NCBI GenBank assembly: GCA_963676385.2
Contig: CAXXMM010000014.1
Span: forward strand, 124,001 to 188,000
Source: UBA1422 sp963676385
GTDB taxonomy: Bacteria; Bacillota; Clostridia; Peptostreptococcales; Anaerovoracaceae
DNA length: 64,000 nt
Direction of reading: 5' to 3'
Below the pieces are notes generated by a model. It had not been told where the DNA came from, did no database searches, and worked only from the letters and a program-made list of their open reading frames with translations. Positions 37,701 through 44,295 of the stretch are shown piece after piece (position 1 is the stretch's first letter; every line of letters begins with the position of its first letter). Both the position numbers and the translations under genes were made by a program.

Positions 37701-37852
37701 AAGGAAAAATTTCTTCCTTGAAGCGATTTAAAGATGATGCAAAAGAAGTCCTGGCAGGATTTGAGTGCGGTATCGGAATTGAAAAATACAATGATATCAA
37801 AGAAGGCGACATCATTGAATGCTTCATGATGCAGGAAATCGAAAGGAAATAA
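34787..37852 (+). CDS. infB: Translation initiation factor IF-2
   Basis: 1021 residues, long for a Firmicute IF-2. A short N-terminal IF2 domain (KVHELAKKLEMTSKEIL), then a long low-complexity, proline- and charge-rich region (about 60-430) that includes eight 9-residue repeats. A second IF2N motif follows (about 445-495), then the GTPase domain with G1 GHVDHGKT at 531-538, DTPGHEAF (G3) and NKMDK (G4), and domains 2-4. AAGGAGGTGCAG upstream of ATG 34787. It delivers fMet-tRNA to the 30S subunit. Confidence 0.97.
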   Translation: MKVHELAKKLEMTSKEILEKATAMGIEVSSANSAFSEIDAKTLENSIIAKRTKETETKIVRVAPMKANSEEEEPVVTVKAAHLKTGAGMTQKTKVQTKAEEPVITRRPPIGMPVVPKEVERRAKPVGQPVPKKVEGEQGEVAVNPPIVKKNVEPETKPVAPPTPLGKKPETLTKPAEMKKPATVEEGLPTMESPTKVVSETPIQPQKPAPVDPYPATRRVVIVKKNEAGKTEVISQDGPHAKDKKETKPEQKPANHSRVENRPVQRNADGRTDQRTPGGRPDARPSGNRPDQRPSGSRPDARPSGSRPDARPSGSRPDARPSGSRPDARPSGNRPDQRPSGSRPDYKNTGYSGDPSRKPRQDGVADVAKAPIKSTDKSGKAKVKDKERDKFNKLEKGKKPPMKSAIYEPKSLEKKAKKKYVKPKIAVEVQPEPEALPVGTKIVNVPITVAGFAEQIGISVTRIIMALMKLGVVSNINANLDEDTVLVLAESMGVNVVIGKVEAEVEEEGLELFEDHESDLVPRPPIITVMGHVDHGKTSLLDAIRKTNVTASESGGITQHIGASEVVINGKKIVFLDTPGHEAFTAMRARGADVTDIAVLVVAADDSVKPQTVESISHAKAAGVPIIVAINKMDKPGANPDRVKQDLTEHGILVEEWGGEVISVPVSAKTGDGIVTLLEMILLQAEILELKANPNRLAMGTVIEARLDKAKGPVATLLVTNGTLKAGNSVVAGTCAGRVRLMTNHLGETIRKAEPATAVEIIGLTDVPAAGDSFNAVREDKMAKEIAERRKSKQREEVMARNSSTTLEELFTQIQAGNIKDLNLIIKGDVQGSVGAVTSSLEKLSNENVRVKIVHTGVGGITESDVMLAGTSGAIIIGFNVRPSVTVSQTADREGIQIRTYRVIYDIINDIESAMKGMLDPEFKEVVLGEVEIRETFKVPNIGVIGGAFVRNGKVVRNAEIRLIRDGIVIHEGKISSLKRFKDDAKEVLAGFECGIGIEKYNDIKEGDIIECFMMQEIERK
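35618..35833 (+). repeat. Eight 27-bp tandem repeats in infB
   Basis: In-frame repeat encoding variants of G-S-R-P-D-A-R-P-S. The order of the second residue and the sixth is GA, NQ, SA, SA, SA, SA, NQ, then SY in a degenerate last unit. DNA units are nearly identical (AGACCGGATGCCAGACCATC core), so copy number may vary by slippage. Confidence 0.9.
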
Positions 37853-37853
37853 C

Positions 37854-38237
37854 ATGGGAAAAGGATATAGGCAGGGTAGACTTGCTGAAGAAATCCGTAA
37901 AATTGTCAGCGAGTTGATCCAAAGAGAAATCAAGGATCCTAGATTGCCGGCAATGGTTACGGTTACTGCAGTGGAAGTCACTGCAGACGGAAGCTTTGCA
38001 AAGATATTTCTAACCGTTTTTAATAGTGACCAAGATGGGGAAGAAAAAGCCAAGATTCAAGAGGATGCGCTAATTGCATTGCAAAGTGCTAAGGGTTATA
38101 TGCGAAGGGAAATTGGAAAACTAATTAAGTTGCACCATATTCCCGATTTGATTTTTAAGTTTGACACGTCTTCCGAATATGGCAGGCATATTGAGGAACT
38201 TCTGGACGAAGTGGTGAAAAAAGATGAAAATAAATAA
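37854..38237 (+). CDS. rbfA: Ribosome-binding factor A
   Basis: 127 residues, KH-fold protein that aids 16S rRNA 5' processing. Family blocks: RLAEEIRKIVSELIQREIKDPRL, VTVTAVEVTADGSFAKIF, and GYMRREIGKLIKLHHIPDL. It lies directly after infB and overlaps nrnA by 14 bases. Confidence 0.95.
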   Translation: MGKGYRQGRLAEEIRKIVSELIQREIKDPRLPAMVTVTAVEVTADGSFAKIFLTVFNSDQDGEEKAKIQEDALIALQSAKGYMRREIGKLIKLHHIPDLIFKFDTSSEYGRHIEELLDEVVKKDENK

Positions 38238-39195
38238 TACGCTCCGTGAAATCGGAGACGTGTTGCGACAGGCATCAAAGGTGCTTATTATTCCCCATGA
38301 ATTAATGGATGGAGATGCCTTTGGATCAGCTGTTGCCCTATGTAAATCTCTGCGAAAAAAAGGAAAAACCGCGTGGATTCTTTTAGAGGATAAGGTACCG
38401 GATTATTTGGAGTTTATGAACAAGGGATATTGCACCAATGATAATCTGATTTTTGAAGAACCGGATGTTTCCCTTTGTATTGACTGTGGAGATCGAAATC
38501 GGTTCAAAAAAAGGGTGGATGCCTTTGATAAGGGGAAATTGAAAATTTGCCTGGATCATCATACCACCTCAAAACGTATCTTTGATTTAAACTATGTTGA
38601 TGGAAAAGCAGCAGCCACAGGTGAAATTGTTTTTGACTTATTAAGCGAAATGAATTGGCCACTTGATAAAGAAATTGCTGAGGCCTTATTTGTGGCAATT
38701 ACCACAGATACCGGGAATTTTCAGTATTCTAACACGTCAAAGCGAAGCCACGAAATTGTGATTTCTCTGTATGACAAAGGGATGAATTTTAGCAAAGTCA
38801 GTGCTGAAATTTACCAAAATGAAAGCATTAATAAGTTTAAAATGGAAAGCAAAGTCATTGATTCAGCCGAACTGTTTGCCGACGGATTAGGTGTTGTCGC
38901 CTGTGTGACACAGGAAATGTTAAAAGCGTGCGGTAGTTCTATGGAAGAAACGGAAGGCATTGTATCTAAGCTTCGAAGCATTCGGGGCGTTGAAATTTCG
39001 GTTTTAATTAAGGAATATCCGGATGATTGCATGAAAGTTGGACTTCGTGCTAAACACACTGGAGATGTGGCGGTCATTGCTTCGAAATTTGGTGGTGGCG
39101 GACACGTGAAAGCGGCAGGCTGCACCATTTGCGGAAGTCTTGATGTGGTGAAGCAAATGATAGTGAAAGAAGTCACAAAGCGGCTGAGGTCCTGA
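38224..39195 (+). CDS. nrnA: DHH-family nanoRNase / pAp phosphatase
   Basis: 323 residues. DHH phosphoesterase domain: HELMDGDAFGSAVAL (the family usually has HxxPDGDAxGS; Pro is Met here), CIDCGDR, CLDHHTTSK (DHH), ITTDTGNFQYSNTS; then the DHHA1 domain ending FGGGGHVKAAG. NrnA degrades very short RNAs and dephosphorylates pAp. Usual position before truB. Confidence 0.93.
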   Translation: MKINNTLREIGDVLRQASKVLIIPHELMDGDAFGSAVALCKSLRKKGKTAWILLEDKVPDYLEFMNKGYCTNDNLIFEEPDVSLCIDCGDRNRFKKRVDAFDKGKLKICLDHHTTSKRIFDLNYVDGKAAATGEIVFDLLSEMNWPLDKEIAEALFVAITTDTGNFQYSNTSKRSHEIVISLYDKGMNFSKVSAEIYQNESINKFKMESKVIDSAELFADGLGVVACVTQEMLKACGSSMEETEGIVSKLRSIRGVEISVLIKEYPDDCMKVGLRAKHTGDVAVIASKFGGGGHVKAAGCTICGSLDVVKQMIVKEVTKRLRS

Positions 39196-39196
39196 T

Positions 39197-40108
39197 ATGA
39201 ATGGCATTATTAATTTTTATAAACCTCAACATGTGACTTCTCATGATTGTGTTTCCATAATCCGGAGACTTACAGGCATCAAGAGGGTAGGGCATACAGG
39301 CACTTTGGACCCTATGGCCACAGGTGTTCTTCCGATATGCGTTGGAACAGCAACCAGAATCATAGATTATTTAGATGAGGATGAAAAAATATACCGTTGC
39401 ACCATGCAATTGGGAATAGAAACCGACACTCAGGATATATGGGGAAAAACCATAAGGGAAACGCCGGTGGAAAATCTTTCCCCGGAACGCATCGCTGAGG
39501 CGGTTTTTTCCTTTCAAGGAGAAGTGAAGCAAATACCCCCAAAATATTCTGCTTTAAAAGTGGATGGGAAACGATTATATCAGTATGCCAGGGCAGGGCA
39601 GGATGTGGTGATTAAGCCAAGACAAATCCATATCAGCAAAATGGCATTGAATCAGATACAAGACACAGAGGTGACCTTTACCGTTACCTGTTCCAAGGGG
39701 ACCTATGTGCGAACCTTATGTCAGGATATCGGCGCAAAACTTGGATGCGGAGGCACTATGTCAGGACTGGTGCGTTTGGCTACGGGAATGTTCCGAATAG
39801 AAGATGCAATGAAACCTGAAGACCTGAAAGATATGTCTGCTGCAGAAATTATGAAAGTCCTTCTGCCGGTTGATGCACCTTTAAGTCGTTTCGGATTGGT
39901 TCAGCTGGATGAAACTGCGGCCAGAGACTTTACCAACGGAAAAATTGTTTTAATGGAACCCCAGCAAACAACAGATTTTCAGGATGATTCCTTTCAATTG
40001 ATTCGGGTATATTTCTTCCATGAATTTATTGGTGTTGGTAGACTTGGGGGAAATCAGTTGACGGCAGATAAAGTATTTAATACGAGGTTACAACATGAAA
40101 CTTTTTAA
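39197..40108 (+). CDS. truB: tRNA pseudouridine(55) synthase
   Basis: 303 residues. NFYKPQHVTSHDCV start, catalytic block VGHTGTLDPMATGVLP with the nucleophilic Asp, then KYSALKVDGKRLYQYAR and GTYVRTLCQDIG. The stop of nrnA lies directly before it, and its end overlaps ribF by 14 bases. Confidence 0.96.
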   Translation: MNGIINFYKPQHVTSHDCVSIIRRLTGIKRVGHTGTLDPMATGVLPICVGTATRIIDYLDEDEKIYRCTMQLGIETDTQDIWGKTIRETPVENLSPERIAEAVFSFQGEVKQIPPKYSALKVDGKRLYQYARAGQDVVIKPRQIHISKMALNQIQDTEVTFTVTCSKGTYVRTLCQDIGAKLGCGGTMSGLVRLATGMFRIEDAMKPEDLKDMSAAEIMKVLLPVDAPLSRFGLVQLDETAARDFTNGKIVLMEPQQTTDFQDDSFQLIRVYFFHEFIGVGRLGGNQLTADKVFNTRLQHETF

Positions 40109-41057
40109 TTCGTTGGATAAACTGAATATTATGGAAGATACCGTTATTGCCCTTGGGAACTTTGATGGTATCCACCGAGGGCATCGAGAACTGATTCTTC
40201 GGTCCGTTAAAAGTGCGGAAGTTGCGGGTATGAAAAGTGCAGTGTTTACTTTTTCCAATCACCCAAGAAATTTACTGGGGAAGGGAATTGAAGTCAAGAA
40301 TATTCTCTATCCGGAAGATAAAATTCATATTTTGGAACAATTGGGGGTGGATTATTTGTTTAGCGTTCCTTTTACCCCAAGAATACAAAGCCTTTCCCCC
40401 GCAGATTTTATTGATGAAATTTTAATTCAATCCCTTCATATGAAAGAAGCCTATTGTGGCTTTAATTTTCGTTTTGGACGGAAGGCCCAAGGGGATGTGG
40501 AAACCCTTATGCGGGAAGGTCTGAAAAAAGGATTTGGCATTCATGTGATGGAACCCTATTTAATAGAGGGACAACCGGTGAATTCCACCATGATTCGAAA
40601 TCTGATTGAATCCGGGCAGGTGGATCAATGCGAAAAATATTTAGGTAGGTATTATAGTATCATTGGGGAAGTCGTTGTGGGAAACAAACTGGGAAAAACC
40701 TTGGGATTCCCCACCTCTAATTTAATTATGGATGAATCCATGGTTGCCCCGCCCAATGGAGTCTATATTACCTATTGTATTTATGATGGAAAACGATACC
40801 CCAGCATTACCAATGTTGGCGAAAAACCAACCATTGGTAATTTTGAAAAGAATGTAGAGACTCATATTTTTAATTTCGACTATGAATTGTATGGCAAAAA
40901 AATTCGAGTGGAGTTTTTGAAGCGAACCCGTGAGGAAGTAAAGTTTAACAGTGTGGATGAATTATCCAAGCAAATTACCCAAGACTGTATTAATGCAAAG
41001 GCCTTTCATTTTTCTTCCGGTATGTCTGAACCAAGACGCACTGAAGATTTTGTATAA
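40095..41057 (+). CDS. ribF: Bifunctional riboflavin kinase/FAD synthetase
   Basis: 320 residues. The adenylyltransferase N-terminal part has ALGNFDGIHRGHREL and CGFNFRFGRKAQGD; the kinase C-terminal part has GKTLGFPTSNL and PPNGVYIT. It makes FMN then FAD. AGG-type site upstream within truB. Confidence 0.96.
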   Translation: MKLFNSLDKLNIMEDTVIALGNFDGIHRGHRELILRSVKSAEVAGMKSAVFTFSNHPRNLLGKGIEVKNILYPEDKIHILEQLGVDYLFSVPFTPRIQSLSPADFIDEILIQSLHMKEAYCGFNFRFGRKAQGDVETLMREGLKKGFGIHVMEPYLIEGQPVNSTMIRNLIESGQVDQCEKYLGRYYSIIGEVVVGNKLGKTLGFPTSNLIMDESMVAPPNGVYITYCIYDGKRYPSITNVGEKPTIGNFEKNVETHIFNFDYELYGKKIRVEFLKRTREEVKFNSVDELSKQITQDCINAKAFHFSSGMSEPRRTEDFV

Positions 41058-41064
41058 AAATTCC

Positions 41065-41093
41065 TTGCATGGACAAGCGCCTTATGGTATCAT
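41065..41093 (+). promoter_or_regulatory. Putative promoter for rpsO
   Basis: TTGCAT (41065-41070), 17 bases, TATCAT (41088-41093); leader of about 80 bases. Confidence 0.5.
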
Positions 41094-41178
41094 AAATCGT
41101 TAATAAATACCCTTTCCTTGGTTTTTCGACACTCCGACGACGAACTCAGGACAGGGCGTATCAAAAAAGGAGAAAATA

Positions 41179-41445
41179 ATGATAACTCAAGAACAAAAGA
41201 CAGGAATCATCAAAGATTATCAGTTGAAAGAAGGGGACACAGGCTCTCCCGAAGTACAGGTAGCTGTATTGACCTTTCGAATCAATGATTTGAATGAGCA
41301 TTTGAAGATTCACAAAAAGGATCATCATTCAAGAAGAGGTCTTCTGAAGATGGTTGGTCAAAGAAGGAACTTACTGAATTATTTAAAGGAAAAGGATATT
41401 GAAAGATATCGAACCTTAATCGCACGTTTAGGATTAAGAAAATAG
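41179..41445 (+). CDS. rpsO: 30S ribosomal protein S15
   Basis: 88 residues, complete. GDTGSPEVQVAVLTFRI and HKKDHHSRRGLLKMVGQRR, the standard 16S-binding helices. AAAGGAG upstream. In most Firmicutes pnp follows; here a terminator and two minus-strand genes lie between. Confidence 0.97.
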   Translation: MITQEQKTGIIKDYQLKEGDTGSPEVQVAVLTFRINDLNEHLKIHKKDHHSRRGLLKMVGQRRNLLNYLKEKDIERYRTLIARLGLRK

Positions 41446-41464
41446 TTTTTAGTGACGAGGCATT

Positions 41465-41493
41465 AAAGCGGAGCCAAAGGGCTCCGCTTTTTT
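41465..41493 (+). terminator. Terminator of rpsO
   Basis: AAAGCGGAGCC (41465-41475) and GGCTCCGCTTT (41480-41490) with a 4-base loop and six T (41488-41493). Confidence 0.93.
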
Positions 41494-41541
41494 ATGTCTT
41501 TAATTATTGCGTTGCATAGTTTTTCCGGCCAATATAAAAGA

Positions 41542-44163
41542 CTAATCTTGATTACTAATCTTGGGAAAGATAATATCAATTACCCGTTGACTGGAATCGC
41601 CGTCATGAAGAGAATTAAATCGGTTATTGAATGACAAATATTTTTCATCGGGTATGAAGTGCTGCTTGCTGTCATTAAGGACCTGAATCAGCGAATCCTC
41701 GTCTTTTACCACTTGACCGGGCAATTCGTCCATCGTTAAATAAAAATCCCTTACAGAGTCGGAAAATGTATCGTGGTCATACATATAAAAAACAATTTGC
41801 TTTTTCAAATTGGCATAATCGTAAAATACACTGGAATAGTCAGTAATCAGCATATCTGATAGAACATATAGGTAATTGATATCATCAATATCAGACACAT
41901 CATAAAGAAATCCCTGATATTCCTGGAAATCAAAGGACTCGGCAATAAAATAATGGGCCCGGAATAAAATCATATAATCCGTTTCCAATTCCCGTTTCAT
42001 TCTGCCAAAATCCATGGGAAGATTTAAAACAAATCCAACTCCGGTCTTATGTTCACTGTCTCGCCAAGTGGGTGCATAAAGAATAATTTTCCGATTATCG
42101 GAATCGGATATGCCAATGCTTCTCCTCAATTTACGGATATGGTAATCGCAATAATGAAAAAGAAAATCGTTTCGCGGATAACCTTCTTCAATAATTGATA
42201 CTGATGGATTGTTTTTTTTCAGGTTAAAGCCACTTTGGTATGTGGAAGTGCAAAATCTAGAGGGGGAGATCAAATAATCATATCTTGATGCATCCTTATC
42301 ATACTGTTGGCGAAGAAATTCGGTGGAACTTAAGACGTTATATCCCTCAAAATGGATATCGTATCCCAACTTCTTGAAAGTTGAGCCGTGCCAAGTCTGT
42401 ATGTAAATTTGTCCCTCTTTTTTTTCAATATAATTTGGAATTCTTGAGTTGGATATAAAGTATTTTGAGGAAGCATACTCCATAAAATATTCTGCGGATC
42501 CATATTCCACAAATACTGCGCTGGATAACTCCGGTTCTTCTTCCAACATTCCTACAACTTTCTTAAGGTCTTTGAATGCCCAAACAAATCGGTAACCATC
42601 AAAACTAGGATGGTGGGCCATATACTGAAATAGGGCTTTTGGGCTGCAAGCATAGTTTTTCCCCATGTAAGACTCAAAAATAATTTGTTTTTCATTGATA
42701 GGGCAGGTGTTCATGAACTTCTGATATTTGTTTTTTCTAATTTTTTCGTAAAAAGAAACAGCTCGTCTCCTAATCCAGGGAATTTTTTTCCCTGCGGCGG
42801 TGACAAGATTTTTGAACCTCTTTGTAGCAGTTTTCTTTCGATGGTGACGAGTAACTTTGCCGGAAGATTTTTGCAGGACTTTGATAGCCTCCTTGGTTGC
42901 CAGAAGTTTCTCTACCGCACGTTGGGAAGCATTGCCATCATCCAGATTATTGAACTTTTTGTTAAAGTTTTTGTATCGTTGATTGTAGAATTGTTGAAAG
43001 TCCAAAGTTTTGATTGCAGTAAGCAAATCAGGTTCGTTTTGATGGATTTCTCCTGGCAGTTCTTCCAAGTCAAAGTAAAAGTCACGCAACTTGCCCTGAT
43101 ATTCTTCTAAATCGTACATATAAAACAAAATAGGTCTCTTTAGGTTGGCAAAATCGAAAAACACACTGGAATAATCAGTAATGAGGAGGTCAGAGATAAT
43201 GTACAGTTGGTTAATATCATTAAAGGTAGAAACGTCATAAACAAAATTTTGATACCTAGTAAAATCAAAAGAATTGGAAATGAAGTAATGGGCTCGAAAC
43301 AGCACAATATAATCTGTCGATAATTCCTTTCGCCATTGATCAAAGTGAATCCTTAACTGGTAAGTATAACCTAAACCGGATGTGTGTTGGTTGTCCCGCC
43401 AAGTAGGCGCATATAGAATGATTTTCCGTTTGTCATTAGCAGGAATTCCCAATATATCCTTAATCTTTTTAATATGTGCATGGGTATAATAGAACAAAAA
43501 ATCATTTCGTGGATATCCTTCTTGAATAATTGTAACATCTTTGTTGTTTTTTGGAAGATTAAAAGCGGTCGTAAATTTTTCTGTGCAAAAGGGTGAAGGG
43601 GATAGCAAATAGGAGTACCTCTCGGCATCCAGATCGCTTTTCCTTTTCATTTCTTCTGATGTGTTCAAACTGTTCTCACTGTTTTCGATAACGTCATGGC
43701 CCAATCGTTTTAGTGGAGTTCCGTGCCAACACTGGACAAAGATCTGATTATCCTTTCTGATAATTTCCTCAGGTAGTCGGGAGTTGGTCACAAAGATTTC
43801 TGCTTTAGAATAGGTCTGATAGTATTCCTTGGATTTATACTCAATCAATTTGGCATGAGACAATTCGGGATTTTCTAATATGACTTGCCCTATTTTGTGA
43901 GAATCTTTAAAAGCCCACACAAACTCATAGTCATGAAATCTGGGATCGTTTACCATAAATTTGAAGATTGCTTTAGGGGAACAGTTATAATTCCGACCCA
44001 TAAAAGATTCAAAAATAACTAACTTTGGTTGGACTTTGTTTTGATCCATTATTTTTTTGTACTGACTTCGTTTATATTTTAAAAGCCCCTGTCTGGTTTT
44101 TTTTCTCAGAAGAGGGTGTTTTTTTAGAAATTCAATTCCGGCATTTTTGGTTTGCTCTTTCAT
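41542..44163 (-). CDS. Tandem CDP-glycerol glycerophosphotransferase-like protein (two transferase domains)
   Basis: 873 residues made of two homologous Glyphos_transf domains (about 45-430 and 480-870). Each copy has the opening FES(F/Y)MG(R/K)NY with CSPKA, FVWAFKD, a HG block (WHGTPLKRLG in copy 1, WHGSTFKKLG in copy 2), EEGYPRNDFLF or its match, LYAPTWRD, LFRAHYF, and LLITDYSSVF. The family polymerises glycerol- or ribitol-phosphate in teichoic acids and capsules. Both copies appear catalytically complete. No signal peptide; probably at the cytoplasmic membrane face. It lies downstream of the secreted GT80-like gene on the same strand; an 11-bp hairpin lies between them. A weak GGAG lies 11 bases before the ATG. 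Confidence 0.88.
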   Translation of the reverse strand: MKEQTKNAGIEFLKKHPLLRKKTRQGLLKYKRSQYKKIMDQNKVQPKLVIFESFMGRNYNCSPKAIFKFMVNDPRFHDYEFVWAFKDSHKIGQVILENPELSHAKLIEYKSKEYYQTYSKAEIFVTNSRLPEEIIRKDNQIFVQCWHGTPLKRLGHDVIENSENSLNTSEEMKRKSDLDAERYSYLLSPSPFCTEKFTTAFNLPKNNKDVTIIQEGYPRNDFLFYYTHAHIKKIKDILGIPANDKRKIILYAPTWRDNQHTSGLGYTYQLRIHFDQWRKELSTDYIVLFRAHYFISNSFDFTRYQNFVYDVSTFNDINQLYIISDLLITDYSSVFFDFANLKRPILFYMYDLEEYQGKLRDFYFDLEELPGEIHQNEPDLLTAIKTLDFQQFYNQRYKNFNKKFNNLDDGNASQRAVEKLLATKEAIKVLQKSSGKVTRHHRKKTATKRFKNLVTAAGKKIPWIRRRAVSFYEKIRKNKYQKFMNTCPINEKQIIFESYMGKNYACSPKALFQYMAHHPSFDGYRFVWAFKDLKKVVGMLEEEPELSSAVFVEYGSAEYFMEYASSKYFISNSRIPNYIEKKEGQIYIQTWHGSTFKKLGYDIHFEGYNVLSSTEFLRQQYDKDASRYDYLISPSRFCTSTYQSGFNLKKNNPSVSIIEEGYPRNDFLFHYCDYHIRKLRRSIGISDSDNRKIILYAPTWRDSEHKTGVGFVLNLPMDFGRMKRELETDYMILFRAHYFIAESFDFQEYQGFLYDVSDIDDINYLYVLSDMLITDYSSVFYDYANLKKQIVFYMYDHDTFSDSVRDFYLTMDELPGQVVKDEDSLIQVLNDSKQHFIPDEKYLSFNNRFNSLHDGDSSQRVIDIIFPKISNQD

Positions 44164-44227
44164 GGTTTTTGTTGCTCCAGGTATCTTTGCACAGTATATT
44201 CAAGGTAGGATAGCTAATTATTATTGA

Positions 44228-44271
44228 AAGCCTCCTGGAAACATATGTTTTATACATTTGCCAGGAGGCTT
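44228..44271 (-). terminator. Long-loop hairpin between the two minus-strand surface genes
   Basis: AAGCCTCCTGG (44228-44238) and CCAGGAGGCTT (44261-44271), 11 bp, with a 22-base loop. It is downstream of the gene at 44296-46977. There is no clear T run on the minus strand, so termination is likely partial. Confidence 0.5.
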
Positions 44272-44295
44272 AAACAATTTAACTTTTCTTGATTG

